Notes: generated from the letters alone by a model not told the origin. A stretch of DNA of 64,000 nucleotides from Planococcus salinarum (GCF_007004625.1 NZ_VIFV01000013.1:1-64000); one strand, 5' to 3'; positions 36,016-45,585 are shown, numbered from the stretch's first letter. Made by a program: numbers and translations.

Positions 36016-37159
36016 CTTCCCCTAGCACAAAATTTGCAATCAACTCAGGAGTTGCCGTTAAAATATCATCTGGAACGTTTTGGCCATTGGCAATATAAGT
36101 AACGGGAATGGAATAATGATAGATCAAATTCAAAATAGCGCCTGAAGAGCTGGTTTCATCCTGCTTTGTCAGCAGCAGCTGGTCCATTTGGATGGTCTGG
36201 AAATTATCGATGATCTTTTTCATGTCTTCGTATTTGGAAGTCAGGCTCAGCACCAGGTTGATCTGTATTTTATTTTTATCTGTGAGCAGTGCTTCCAGGT
36301 CATCGATGTATTGCTTTTGCTGGTAATTGCGGCCCGCCGTGTCCATCAGGATGATGTCGCAGGCCTTCAATTCGTTCATCGCGCGGGTCAGGTCTTCAGC
36401 TGAATCGACCACTTGAATCGGGATATTCAGGATGCCCGCATATGTTTTCAATTGCTCCACTGCCGCAATGCGGTATGTATCCGATGTGATGAGTCCGACC
36501 CTCTTGCCTTCCCGTAACAGCAGATCAGCGGCGATTTTCGCGATGGTCGTCGTTTTGCCGACACCCGTCGGACCGATAAAGCAGATGATTTCGGGATCTT
36601 TCAATTCCGGCTTTTGCTGATGCAAGCCGATCAGCCGGATGATTTCCGTCTTCGCCATTCTGTGGATATGCGCCGCGGAAATATCGGGTTGCTGGCCCAG
36701 CGTCAACATCATCTTCGAAAGAATCTCTGATTGGATCTCCTTCGTCACTTCCTGGCTGTTCAAGCGCTGGTTCAGCGGTTTTAACGTCACCGGCAAATGA
36801 TCTTCTTTCATCGACTGCATCATGAATTGCTTGATGCCCTTTAATTCATTGATCAGATCACCCGTTTGGCGTTCATCCGGGGAGTCTTTATGGTTAACAC
36901 CGGTTGATGCATGCTGCGGAGCCGGTTGGCGGATTTCAGCATTTGCCGGTTCATCAGTTTCGGGTTGACTGGCCTTCTTTTTCTTCGGCTTTGCTTCCAC
37001 GGCAGCTGTAACTTCAAGCTTCTCTTTCTGGAAAAACCCGATAAAACCGCCAACTTTCACTTTTTTCGTATTCAGGATTAATGCGTCCGCTCCCAAATCT
37101 CTTTTGATCATCGGCAAAGCTTCACTGACATTCTGGACGATATATGTTTTTAATCTCAT
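36002..37159 (-). CDS. flhF: SRP-family GTPase FlhF
   Basis: A 385-residue protein: N-terminal basic region (~1-85), linker, N-domain helices and a C-terminal GTPase. G1 is FIGPTGVGKTTT (about 193-204), G3 DTAGRN (about 274), with TSDTYRIAAVEQL (G2 region) and LTKQDE (G4-like). It localises the flagellar basal body together with FlhG. Overlaps flhA stop/start by one base. Confidence 0.94.
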   Translation of the reverse strand: MRLKTYIVQNVSEALPMIKRDLGADALILNTKKVKVGGFIGFFQKEKLEVTAAVEAKPKKKKASQPETDEPANAEIRQPAPQHASTGVNHKDSPDERQTGDLINELKGIKQFMMQSMKEDHLPVTLKPLNQRLNSQEVTKEIQSEILSKMMLTLGQQPDISAAHIHRMAKTEIIRLIGLHQQKPELKDPEIICFIGPTGVGKTTTIAKIAADLLLREGKRVGLITSDTYRIAAVEQLKTYAGILNIPIQVVDSAEDLTRAMNELKACDIILMDTAGRNYQQKQYIDDLEALLTDKNKIQINLVLSLTSKYEDMKKIIDNFQTIQMDQLLLTKQDETSSSGAILNLIYHYSIPVTYIANGQNVPDDILTATPELIANFVLGEDDND

Positions 37160-39228
37160 CAGACATTTACTCCTCCACTGATATTGACGACGCCGACGCT
37201 CTGAATTTCAATGTTCGGTTCGAGTTCGTTATAGGACAGTACCGGAAGATCCGGTGCAAAACCTTCGATAAACTGACGCATATAGATGCGGATGGCCGGT
37301 GATGTCAGCAGGATCGGCTGAACGCCGGTCTGCTGCAATTGAGCCGCCTGTTCCGATATTTTCTGGAAAATCAGCTGTGACGTTTCCGGGTCGATCGACA
37401 AGTAATTGCCCTGATCGGATCGATGTACCGATTCCGCGAATTTCTTCTCGACGCTGGCGCCTGCCGTAATGACTTTCAGGGCTTCATTCTGCGGCGCATA
37501 CTGCAACGTAATCTGGCGTGACAATGACCGTCTCACGTATTCGGTCAGAACATCCGTATCTTTTGTTTGCGATGAATAATCTGCCAGCGTTTCCAGGATG
37601 ATCAGCAGGTTACGGATGGAAACTTTCTCTTTCAAAAGCTTCATCAGCACCTTCTGCACTTCACCGATGGTCATTAAGTTTGGAATCAATTCTTCGACAA
37701 CCGCCGGGCTCGCTTCACGCATATTTTCAATCAGCGATTTCACTTCCTGGCGGCCGATCAACTCATGGGCATGGCGCTTGATGACTTCTGTCAGATGCGT
37801 CGACACCACGGAAGGTGGATCCACGATCGCGTATCCGGCCATTTCAGCGTCTTCTTTCATGCTGTCATTAACCCACAACGCAGGCATGCCGAATGCGGGT
37901 TCAATTGTTTCAATGCCTTCAATGCTGTCGTCGTCGATTCCCGGGCTCATTGCGAGATAATGATCGAGCATAATTTCACCCGCGGCAACGCGGTTCCCTT
38001 TGATCTTAATGATGTATTCGTTCGGCCGGAGCTGAATATTATCGCGGATGCGGATGACCGGCACCACGATTCCAAGCTCCATCGCCAATTGCCGGCGGAT
38101 CATGATGACCCGGTCCAGCAAATCGCCGCCCTGGTTTTTATCTGCAATCGGAATCAGGCCGTAACCGAATTCAAATTCGATGGCATCGACATGCAAAAGG
38201 TCGATAACGCTTTCCGGACTTTTCATGGCTTCAAGCTCTTTACCGTCTCCGGAATCGGCTTCTTTTTCGGATTTTTCTTCTGCATTCAACGCTTTTTGCA
38301 TTTTATAAGCTGCGAATGAAATGACACCTGCCACCGGCAAAATCAATAAAGGATTAATCGGTGTCAGGAATGCAATCATCATCAAAGTTGCAGAGACCAC
38401 ATACATCATTTTCGGATAGGCAAAAAGCTGCTTTGTAATATCCGATCCCAGGTTGCCGTCAGAAACGGCTCTCGTTACGACAATACCCATCGCAGTCGAG
38501 ATCAATAAAGCCGGAATCTGGCTCACAAGGCCGTCCCCGATGGACAGTAGCGTAAACAGACTGGCCGCTTCGCCGACCGGCAGGTTATGTACCATAACCC
38601 CAATCAGCAATCCGCCGATAATGTTAATGATCGTAATAATAATGCCTGCGATAGCGTCCCCTTTTACGAATTTACTGGCACCATCCATGGCCCCGTAAAA
38701 ATCCGCTTCCTGGCTGACTTTTTCACGGCGGTTTTTCGCTTCCAGATCGGAAATCATTCCTGCGCCCAGATCGGCGTCGATACTCATCTGTTTGCCGGGC
38801 ATCGAGTCGAGCGTAAAGCGTGCAGCAACTTCCGCTACCCGCTCCGACCCTTTTGTGATGACCAGAAATTGAATGATGACAAGAATCAGGAAGACGAGGA
38901 TACCGATAATGGCACTGCCTCCGACAACAAAGGAACCGAACGTTTCGATCACTTGACCACCGGTTTGATTGGTCAGAATCGACCGTGTCGTTGAAACGTT
39001 CAGTCCGAGACGGAAAAGCGTCGTCAACAGCAGCAAAGTCGGGAAAATCGAGAATTGCAGCGCTTCTTTCGTATTCATTGCCACCAGCAGAATTGTCATG
39101 GCCAGGCTGATATTTATCAGGATGAGGAAATCGAGTAATAAGGGCGGCAATGGAATGACCATCATGACGACGATCATAAGTACGGATACTAAGACTGCAT
39201 AATCTCTGATTTTCAAGTTATTTCCCAT
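37159..39228 (-). CDS. flhA: Flagellar type III export gate protein FlhA
   Basis: A 689-residue protein: about eight transmembrane helices (~15-310) and a large cytoplasmic domain (~340-680) that binds export substrates and chaperones. The FHIPEP family signature region is visible around RFTLDSMPGKQMSIDADL (about 145). Export gate subunit of the flagellar secretion apparatus with FlhB and FliPQR. A 400-bp gap containing repeat copy B separates it from flhB upstream, although the genes run in the same direction. Confidence 0.96.
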   Translation of the reverse strand: MGNNLKIRDYAVLVSVLMIVVMMVIPLPPLLLDFLILINISLAMTILLVAMNTKEALQFSIFPTLLLLTTLFRLGLNVSTTRSILTNQTGGQVIETFGSFVVGGSAIIGILVFLILVIIQFLVITKGSERVAEVAARFTLDSMPGKQMSIDADLGAGMISDLEAKNRREKVSQEADFYGAMDGASKFVKGDAIAGIIITIINIIGGLLIGVMVHNLPVGEAASLFTLLSIGDGLVSQIPALLISTAMGIVVTRAVSDGNLGSDITKQLFAYPKMMYVVSATLMMIAFLTPINPLLILPVAGVISFAAYKMQKALNAEEKSEKEADSGDGKELEAMKSPESVIDLLHVDAIEFEFGYGLIPIADKNQGGDLLDRVIMIRRQLAMELGIVVPVIRIRDNIQLRPNEYIIKIKGNRVAAGEIMLDHYLAMSPGIDDDSIEGIETIEPAFGMPALWVNDSMKEDAEMAGYAIVDPPSVVSTHLTEVIKRHAHELIGRQEVKSLIENMREASPAVVEELIPNLMTIGEVQKVLMKLLKEKVSIRNLLIILETLADYSSQTKDTDVLTEYVRRSLSRQITLQYAPQNEALKVITAGASVEKKFAESVHRSDQGNYLSIDPETSQLIFQKISEQAAQLQQTGVQPILLTSPAIRIYMRQFIEGFAPDLPVLSYNELEPNIEIQSVGVVNISGGVNV

Positions 39229-39280
39229 CTCCTAATGCTTTCGTGAATGTTTTTATGTAATGAAATTTACTTTAATAAGT

Positions 39281-39614
39281 CGCTTGGCGCTTAGGACAGG
39301 GCAAAGATTATGCTCCTGCGCACTGCTCGTCGCAAAGGTGCGCCATCTTCGTTTGGCGACCTTAGCTCCCGCAATAAGCCGAGAAGTGCACTCGTCTTAT
39401 TGCTCCGCTCAGTCCGGAGGCGCGCCGGCGCTGAGAGAAGTTTCTGGAGATATGGAGCAAAACAGCGAAGACGCCTTGGGGAGCAGAAACAGAGTTGGCT
39501 TTCCAACTCTGTTTCGAGCGAAGTGCTGAGATCCACTCGGGCGAAGTGAAACGAGACCGAGTTAGCTCAGCGCAAGCCCCCAGGCAAGCAAGCTGTTTTG
39601 CGGAATATCGATTA
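39281..39614 (+). repeat. Flagellar-region structured repeat (family 1), copy B
   Basis: CGCTTGGCGCTTAGGAC start, helix CAATAAG (39372-39378) / CTTATTG (39396-39402), module 2 from ATATGGAGCAAAACAGC to GCTGTTTTGCGGAATATCGATTA. In module 2 the inner helix has CTGAG pairing with CTCAG. It fills the gap between flhB and flhA; no gene is present in the gap. Confidence 0.9.
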
Positions 39615-39628
39615 AAAATTTATATTTC

Positions 39629-40717
39629 TTAACTGATCTTCCCTTTCAAACGGTAGATATATGCCAAAACCTCTGCTACGGCCATGAAGAGATCTTCCGG
39701 CACATAGTCGCCAACCTCTACTTGTGCGTAGAGCGCGCGGGCGAGCGGTTTATTTTCCATAATCACAATATCAAGTTCTTTCGCTTTTTCTTTGATTTTC
39801 AGTGCCAGATGGTCTTTCCCCATCGCAATAACCTGCGGGGATTCCATCGTTTCGGCATCATATTTGATTGCGATCGCATAATGCGTCGGGTTCGTAATGA
39901 GCACATCCGCGTTCGGTAAATCCTGGATCATCCGGTTCATACTCATCTGCCGTTGCTTTTCTTTGATCTTTTGTTTGATGAGGGGATCACCCTCTGCTTT
40001 TTTGTATTCATCTTTTATGTCCTGTTTCGACATCTTTATTCCTTTTTCGAATTCGTATTTCTGATAAATATAATCCAGCACCGCAAGGCTCAACAGGATC
40101 AGTGAAGCGGTCAGGCCCAGTTTGATGACCAGTCCGCCCACAAAGCTCAATGCGTGCGGAACGCTCTGCTGGGACAATAAAAACAATTCTTCTTTTGCAA
40201 GCCAGAGCACGAGAAAAGCCGCAGTTCCGATGATGGAAATCTTCAGCAATGATTTTGCCAATTCCACCAATGCGCGTACTGAGAAAATCCGTTTTGCTCC
40301 TTTGATCGGATCGATTCGTTCAAACTTTGCCATAAGGGGGTCGCTTGAAAAAATCGGGCCAATTTGTATGTAGTTTCCCAAAAACCCGAAAACCATACCG
40401 ATCAGCGCCATCGGGACCATGATCTTGAATCCTTCATACGCCATTTGTTCCAGCATGGTGCGGGTGGAAGCCGGGGTCAGCTCCCAACTGATGAATTGGG
40501 TAAGGTTGATGCGGAAGATTCCAAGAATCTGTTCCAGCATCCAGCCGCCTGTAAAGAACAGCAGGAGGATACCGCCAAGCATAATCATGGCGGCAGCGAC
40601 TTCCGGGCTTTTTGCCACCTGCCCTTTGCGTTTCGATTCCTGCCTTTTTTGCGGTGTCGCTTTTTCGGTTTTTTCACCTGCGAAAAATTGAAGATCGAGA
40701 ACCAGTCGTTTCTGCAC
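39629..40717 (-). CDS. flhB: Flagellar export switch protein FlhB
   Basis: A 362-residue protein: short cytoplasmic N-terminus with EKTEKATPQKRQESKRKGQ (about 15-33), four transmembrane helices, and a cytoplasmic autoprotease domain with the cleavage motif NPTH (in VLITNPTHYAIAI, about residue 272). It controls the switch from rod/hook to filament export. It overlaps or abuts fliR with no gap. GAGG-type site before the start; the fliR stop and flhB start are adjacent. Confidence 0.96.
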   Translation of the reverse strand: MQKRLVLDLQFFAGEKTEKATPQKRQESKRKGQVAKSPEVAAAMIMLGGILLLFFTGGWMLEQILGIFRINLTQFISWELTPASTRTMLEQMAYEGFKIMVPMALIGMVFGFLGNYIQIGPIFSSDPLMAKFERIDPIKGAKRIFSVRALVELAKSLLKISIIGTAAFLVLWLAKEELFLLSQQSVPHALSFVGGLVIKLGLTASLILLSLAVLDYIYQKYEFEKGIKMSKQDIKDEYKKAEGDPLIKQKIKEKQRQMSMNRMIQDLPNADVLITNPTHYAIAIKYDAETMESPQVIAMGKDHLALKIKEKAKELDIVIMENKPLARALYAQVEVGDYVPEDLFMAVAEVLAYIYRLKGKIS

Positions 40718-41497
40718 TTATGTCCCTCCCATTAATCTGACCAATTGCGCCATGCTCATCATGATTTTTTCAAATAAAAATTGCAGAAGATAGAAGAAGA
40801 TGGGCATCGTCAGCAATAGCAGGACAAAGCCGACAAAGATCTTTACAGGAAAACCGACAGCAAAGATGTTCAATTGGGGCACTGTTTTTGCCAATATCCC
40901 CAAAGCTACATCCACAAGAAAAAGTGCGCCGACAATCGGCAAAGCAATTTGCAAAGCAATGGTAAACATTTGGACGAATAATGCCGATATAAAAGAAGAA
41001 AGATCTCCTGCTTCAAAAGCGAACGAGGTCGTTTCCACCGGGAACAGCCTCAAACTGTGCATGACACCGTCTAGCAGCATGTGATGACCGTTCACCGTCA
41101 GCATAAACAGCAGCGCCATCATGTATTTAAAATGGCCGATGATCGGCACCTGCGCCCCGGTTTGCGGATCAATGACATTGGCGATTGCAAAACCCATCTG
41201 AAAATCGATGAACGCTCCTGCAACCTGCACCGCATACAACAGCAGCGCGGCTGTAAACCCAAGCGCCAGACCAACGCCAATTTCTTTAATGACCATCAGC
41301 GAATAAAAAGCATCCAGCACAATCGGCTCCTCAGCCGGCATTGTGGAAACAGCTGTCAAAGCGATGAAAAATCCGAGACCGATTTTAAATTGGGTCGGCA
41401 TGCCTTTCATCGAAAAAATCGGAGCGATTAAAAAGAAACTTGTAAAACGAATGAGTACTAATAAAAAATAGGGCAACACTTCTAAAATAGAATTCAT
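40718..41497 (-). CDS. fliR: Flagellar export gate protein FliR
   Basis: A 259-residue membrane protein with about six to seven hydrophobic segments; the family pattern FFLIAPIFSMKGMPTQFKIGLGF (in part PIFSMKGMPTQFKIGL, about 26-41) and GFAIANVIDPQTGAQVPIIG (about 101-120) are diagnostic. Forms the FliPQR export pore. Nine bases after fliQ. Confidence 0.95.
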   Translation of the reverse strand: MNSILEVLPYFLLVLIRFTSFFLIAPIFSMKGMPTQFKIGLGFFIALTAVSTMPAEEPIVLDAFYSLMVIKEIGVGLALGFTAALLLYAVQVAGAFIDFQMGFAIANVIDPQTGAQVPIIGHFKYMMALLFMLTVNGHHMLLDGVMHSLRLFPVETTSFAFEAGDLSSFISALFVQMFTIALQIALPIVGALFLVDVALGILAKTVPQLNIFAVGFPVKIFVGFVLLLLTMPIFFYLLQFLFEKIMMSMAQLVRLMGGT

Positions 41498-41506
41498 TAC
41501 AGGCTC

Positions 41507-41776
41507 CTATCCGATTATTCGCGGTAGGCTTTGGAACAGGTTACGCGTGTAATCCAGCAGCGTCGTCAGCATCCAGGGTCCGAAAACGACCAATGAAATG
41601 AAAACAGCGAGTATTTTCGGGATGAACGCCAAAGTCTGTTCCTGGATCTGCGTCATCGCCTGGAACACACTGACCAGCAGGCCGACAGCCAGCGCGATCA
41701 GCAGCATCGGGGCTGCAATGATAATGATTGTATAAATCGATTGTTCGGCCAGCTTGATTACCATATCTGGAGTCAT
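41507..41776 (-). CDS. fliQ: Flagellar export gate protein FliQ
   Basis: An 89-residue protein with two transmembrane helices and the FliQ signature VSVFQAMTQIQEQTLAFIPK (about 35-54). Subunit of the FliPQR pore. It is preceded by a 377-bp gap that contains repeat copy C, and is followed by fliR after nine bases. Start ATG with GGAAGGAAG upstream. Confidence 0.95.
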   Translation of the reverse strand: MTPDMVIKLAEQSIYTIIIIAAPMLLIALAVGLLVSVFQAMTQIQEQTLAFIPKILAVFISLVVFGPWMLTTLLDYTRNLFQSLPRIIG

Positions 41777-41830
41777 TGAGTTCTTCCTTCCTTAACGATA
41801 TAAGTTGAATCAAAGAGTAATTTTATATTC

Positions 41831-42136
41831 CGCTTCGGCGCTTTGGACAGGGCAAAGATTATGCTCCTGCGCACTGCTCGTCGCAAAGGAGGTGCCATCT
41901 TCGTATGGCACACCTTGGCTCCCGCAATAAGCCGAGAAGACCACTCGTCTTATTGCTTCGTCCAGTCCGGAGGCGCGCCGGCGCTCAGAGAACTCACTAG
42001 AGATATGGAGCAAAACAACGAAGACGCCTTGGGGAGTAAGCGAAGTGCTGAAATCCACTCGGACGAAGTGCAACGAGACCGAGTTAGTTCAGCGCGAGCC
42101 CCCGGCAAGCGAGTTGTTTTGCGGAATATCGGTTAC
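41831..42136 (+). repeat. Flagellar-region structured repeat (family 1), copy C
   Basis: Start CGCTTCGGCGCTTTGGAC; helix CAATAAG (41925-41931) / CTTATTG (41949-41955); module 2 from ATATGGAGCAAAACAAC to GTTGTTTTGCGGAATATCGG. The closing helix differs from the other copies by a compensated pair (CAAC/GTTG instead of CAGC/GCTG); the inner helix has CTGAA/TTCAG. Flanks carry inverted AAGTTGAA / TTCAACTT. Fills the fliP-fliQ gap; no gene in it. Confidence 0.9.
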
Positions 42137-42153
42137 TAGTTCAACTTACCGAT

Positions 42154-42843
42154 CTAAAAACTAAGCAGCAGCGATTCGATGATGAGGTACCAGCCGTCTA
42201 CAAGTACGAATAACAGTATTTTGAATGGCAATGAAATCATTACCGGCGGTAACATCATCATCCCCATCGCCATCAAAGTACTGGCCACGACCATATCGAT
42301 GATCAGAAACGGGATGAAAATGACAAAGCCTATCTGGAACGCCGTCTTCAACTCACTGATGGCAAATGCCGGAATCAGTGACGTCAGCGGAATTTCCGCG
42401 ATGCTTTCCGGTTTTTCCAGTTCCGCATATTTATAGAACAGCGCCAGATCTTTTTCACGTGTGTGTTTCGCCATAAATTCTTTCATCGGCAAGGCCGCTG
42501 AATCCATGGCTTCTTCCTGGCCGATTTCACCATCCAGATATGGCTGAAGCGCCGTTTCATTTATTTCCAGAAAGATTGGAGACATAATGAAGAAGGTAAG
42601 AAATAATGCGAGTCCCACCAGCACCTGGTTCGGCGGCATGGATTGTGTACCAAGACCCGTTCGGACGAATGACAGTACAATAATGATGCGGGTAAAGCTG
42701 GTCATCAGAATCAGGATACCCGGGGCGATCGACAGAATCGTCAGCAGGAATAATAATTGCAACGTGGTCGACACGTCTTCCGGGTTTTCGTTGCCGAAAT
42801 CAATGCCTGGAATATTGACGAGCAGGAGAAGGGAATCCATCAT
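42154..42843 (-). CDS. fliP: Flagellar export gate protein FliP
   Basis: A 229-residue membrane protein. FliP hallmarks: LTILSIAPGILILMTSFTRIIIVLSFVR (in part PGILILMTSFTRIIIVLSF, about 41-59), GTQSMPPNQVLVGLALFLTFF (in part SMPPNQVLVGLALFLT) and PFLIIDMVVASTLMAMGMMMLPP (in part IDMVVASTLMAMGMMMLPP, about 181-199). Core of the FliPQR pore. Overlaps the fliO stop by four bases. Confidence 0.96.
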   Translation of the reverse strand: MMDSLLLLVNIPGIDFGNENPEDVSTTLQLLFLLTILSIAPGILILMTSFTRIIIVLSFVRTGLGTQSMPPNQVLVGLALFLTFFIMSPIFLEINETALQPYLDGEIGQEEAMDSAALPMKEFMAKHTREKDLALFYKYAELEKPESIAEIPLTSLIPAFAISELKTAFQIGFVIFIPFLIIDMVVASTLMAMGMMMLPPVMISLPFKILLFVLVDGWYLIIESLLLSF

Positions 42844-43508
42844 AACGAACGCCCTTCTTTATCCTGTGATTGTTGTTTCTCCAGATCCGTTTTCAATTGG
42901 TCCTGTTTGTTTCGCTGCTTATCGAGGCTCTGCTTGAATAATTGCTCAAACCCTTTCGCATGGGAAGGGTTTTTTTCCAAGTGGCCGCCGACCTTTTCTT
43001 TTATGAAACTGGTTACCGTCTTCGGCAGCAATGGCGAAGCTTGGGTCTCCACGTCTTTTTCAATTCCATGGATTTCATCGTCTTCGGTGAATTCTTTGAT
43101 CAAGGTCACTTGATCGCCGACACCGATCAGATAAATCTGTCCGCCCACTTTCACAAGTTGAAGGGATTTATTGTTCCCTAAGGCTGTTCCGCCCATCAGC
43201 TTTACTGCCTGGTTGGGCTGGAGATTTTTTTGCTTCATCGAAAGGAATTTGATCAGGCCGTATATCATGAAGACGATTAATAAGGTATAGAAGATCAATT
43301 GGCCGATCACGACGATAAAGCTTTTTTCTTCCGGTGCCGCAGCTTCCACTTCGACCGGCTGTTCCTGTTGCTCGACTGCCGGCTGTTCGCCGTCATAGCC
43401 GTCAATGACTTTCGGGTCGGCGGCTTGTGCTCCGGATGGCGCCCATACTGCTGACAGCGCCAGCAACAGGATCATCACAATACTGTATAAAGACATTTTT
43501 TGGACCAA
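42840..43508 (-). CDS. fliO: Flagellar biosynthetic protein FliO (FliZ in Bacillus)
   Basis: A 222-residue protein: N-terminal signal-like helix (VMILLLALSAVWAPSGAQAA), acidic extracellular stretch, one transmembrane helix (VIGQLIFYTLLIVFMIYGLIKFL, in part), then the FliO cytoplasmic domain (LMGGTALGNNKSLQLVKVGGQIYLIGVGDQ, in part LQLVKVGGQIYLIGV). It helps assemble FliP. TTG start nine bases after AAGGAG; an internal ATG four codons on is the alternative. It directly follows fliY: cheY, which lies here in B. subtilis, is absent. Confidence 0.88.
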   Translation of the reverse strand: MVQKMSLYSIVMILLLALSAVWAPSGAQAADPKVIDGYDGEQPAVEQQEQPVEVEAAAPEEKSFIVVIGQLIFYTLLIVFMIYGLIKFLSMKQKNLQPNQAVKLMGGTALGNNKSLQLVKVGGQIYLIGVGDQVTLIKEFTEDDEIHGIEKDVETQASPLLPKTVTSFIKEKVGGHLEKNPSHAKGFEQLFKQSLDKQRNKQDQLKTDLEKQQSQDKEGRSL

Positions 43509-43534
43509 GCTTGTAGACTCCTTACATAAAGGTA

Positions 43535-44593
43535 TTAGCGAAGCTTCGAGATACGTTCTTCTGTTGACAGGATATCCGTAACGCGGACCCCGAAGTTTTC
43601 ATCGATGACCACAACTTCACCCACAGCGATCAATTTGTCATTGACCAAAATGTCGACCGGTTCGCCCGCCAGTTTGTCGAGTTCGATGATCGATCCCTGG
43701 GAAACACCCAGAATTTCTTTCACTGTCCGTTTGGTGCGCCCCAGCTCCACGGTTACCTGAAGCGGAATATCCATCAGCATACTTAAATTATTCGGTTCGG
43801 TATTCGCTGCAGCCGAATCATCGAAACTTGAAAACTGCACCGGTTGGATGCTTGGTGATGCAGCCGGCTGTTCTTTTTTGCTGCGCTCATTGTTCGAATC
43901 AAATTGCATGTCCTGTGTCTCCTCCAGCTCTTCCTCTTCACCTGAATCGGTCAAGATTCCCGCCATTTGTTTTGCCAGACGCACCGGAATGCACATATGG
44001 AATTCCGCATGCTGTCCGTTTTGCGCCTTCAATTGAAACGCGGCTTCGACAAACCATTCTTCCTTTGTAAAATTCGCTGCCGGAAAATCTTCCCGCTGCT
44101 CCACCATGTCCATACCGGACAGTGAATGGGAAATCTCCGATTCCAATAAAGCGGAGAATGTCCGGGAAACAGATGCGTACATCTGCTGCATAATGTCCTG
44201 CAGGATTTCAAATTGGCGTTCCGTATCTTCACTCGCGATTTCGGGATCCACCATTGCGGCCAATTCCTGCACTTGTTCTTTATTTATCGAAACAAATTGG
44301 ATGCCGGAGATATCGCCGGTGTATTCGCCGAGCAGCACGAAGAATGGTGCCTGTGTTTTTGCCATCATTTCCGTTTCAGGCTTTACAGCTAATTTCGGCG
44401 CGCTCACGGTCACTTGCTCTGACAGCAATAAAGACAGGACAGCCGAAGAGCTGCCAAGAGCTACGCTGAATAATTCAGTCAATGCTTCGCTTTCGATTGT
44501 GGAAAGTGACGTATTTGCCATTTTCTTTACCTCCTTCTCACTCCGGTTCAATAAGCCGTTTATTTCATCTGAAGACAAATTACCAGTTACCAT
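43535..44593 (-). CDS. fliY: Flagellar motor switch protein FliY (FliN plus CheC-like domain)
   Basis: A 352-residue switch protein. The N-terminal peptide LSSDEINGLLN (6-16) resembles the CheY-P-binding EIDALL motif. A CheC-like middle domain (~30-230) is followed by a linker and a C-terminal FliN/SpoA domain (SMLMDIPLQVTVELGRTKRTV to the end). The usual phosphatase signature D/S-x3-E-x2-N-x22-P is altered in both sites: E36-E40-S43-P66 and E129-D133-Q136-S159, so both catalytic Asn are gone. The start at 44593 has GGAGG nine bases upstream and overlaps the fliM stop. Structure role likely intact, CheY-P phosphatase activity doubtful. Confidence 0.93.
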   Translation of the reverse strand: MVTGNLSSDEINGLLNRSEKEVKKMANTSLSTIESEALTELFSVALGSSSAVLSLLLSEQVTVSAPKLAVKPETEMMAKTQAPFFVLLGEYTGDISGIQFVSINKEQVQELAAMVDPEIASEDTERQFEILQDIMQQMYASVSRTFSALLESEISHSLSGMDMVEQREDFPAANFTKEEWFVEAAFQLKAQNGQHAEFHMCIPVRLAKQMAGILTDSGEEEELEETQDMQFDSNNERSKKEQPAASPSIQPVQFSSFDDSAAANTEPNNLSMLMDIPLQVTVELGRTKRTVKEILGVSQGSIIELDKLAGEPVDILVNDKLIAVGEVVVIDENFGVRVTDILSTEERISKLR

Positions 44594-45572
44594 CGCTGCG
44601 ATCCTCCTGCGTTTGAACTTCCGTAATCTGTACCGCCAGACGGCCTTTGGAAACCCCGGCCTGAGCAAAAAATTTCTGCTTTTCATCAACGAGCACCGTC
44701 ACCGGATCCGTATAGGATTCGTGCAGACGGATGACATCGCCATTTTTCAAGTTCAGGAAGTCTTCGATATCAATTGAAGATTGGCCTAAAACTGCTTTGA
44801 CACTCATTTTCGTGCTTTGGAGTTTTTTCTCCAACGCAACCACTTCGTGGCTTTCTTTCGTTTTCTTCTGATTTGCGAGCCAATGACGCGCTGACAGTTT
44901 CGGCAGCACTTTCTCCAACACCAGATGGGGCAGGCAAAGATTGATAACGCCTTCGACCTCACCGATTTTCGTTTGAAGCGATACCATGATGACCGTTTCA
45001 TTCGGCGGAGACATCGTCAGGAATTGAGGATTCACTTCGATTTCCTTCAATGAAGGCGACAAACGGATGACCGAAGTCCAGGCTTCCTGGAAACAATCCA
45101 ACGCCTTGATGAAAACCCGTTCAATGATGGACGTTTCGATTTCTGTCAGATCGCTTGTTTTATTCAATGCATTCCCCTGGCCGCCGAGCAGCCGGTCGAA
45201 CATGACATACGCAACATCCGGAGAGAATTCCATCACCATGCTGCCGGGCAGCGGGCTTGCTTCAAACACGCCCAGCAGGGAATTCTTTTCAATGTTCTGG
45301 ATGAATTCTTCGTACGAATATTGCTCAACTCCCGTAACCGACAGCTGCACGTATGTGCGCAGCTGTGTGGAAAAATAAGATGTCAGCAAGCGGGCAAAGT
45401 TTTCATGGATCCGCGTCAATGTACGGATTTGGTCCTGTGAAAAGCGCAGCGCTTTTTTGAAATCGTAATTATTCACCGCGCGTTCTTTGCCGAACTTATA
45501 AGGGACTGGCGCTTCTTTTTTTATGGAAGAAAGAATGGCATCTATATTTTCGTTTGATAAATGTTCTACCAC
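44580..45572 (-). CDS. fliM: Flagellar motor switch protein FliM
   Basis: A 330-residue C-ring protein. The N-terminal peptide LSNENIDAILSSI (5-17) corresponds to the CheY-P-binding segment, followed by the CheC-like middle domain (YDFKKALRFSQDQIRTL near 35, FEASPLPGSMVMEFSPDVAYVMFDRLLGG, in part, near 103-131) and a C-terminal SpoA domain (KAVLGQSSIDIEDFLNLKNGDVI, in part). FliM links FliG to FliY. The gene follows swrD by 13 bases; fliL, normally between them, is located at 61.8 kb instead. Confidence 0.95.
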   Translation of the reverse strand: MVEHLSNENIDAILSSIKKEAPVPYKFGKERAVNNYDFKKALRFSQDQIRTLTRIHENFARLLTSYFSTQLRTYVQLSVTGVEQYSYEEFIQNIEKNSLLGVFEASPLPGSMVMEFSPDVAYVMFDRLLGGQGNALNKTSDLTEIETSIIERVFIKALDCFQEAWTSVIRLSPSLKEIEVNPQFLTMSPPNETVIMVSLQTKIGEVEGVINLCLPHLVLEKVLPKLSARHWLANQKKTKESHEVVALEKKLQSTKMSVKAVLGQSSIDIEDFLNLKNGDVIRLHESYTDPVTVLVDEKQKFFAQAGVSKGRLAVQITEVQTQEDRSDGNW

Positions 45573-45585
45573 GGATGTTTCCTCC

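Noticed and set aside
39229-39628. Family 1 repeats as an insertion sequence or a MITE with target duplication
   Set aside because: No transposase frame and no constant target-site duplication could be seen; only copies A and C have inverted TTGAA-type flanks. The possibility of an old MITE is not excluded.
43509-43534. A remnant of cheY between fliY and fliO
   Set aside because: The gap is only 26 bases and holds just the fliO ribosome binding site; no trace of a receiver domain.
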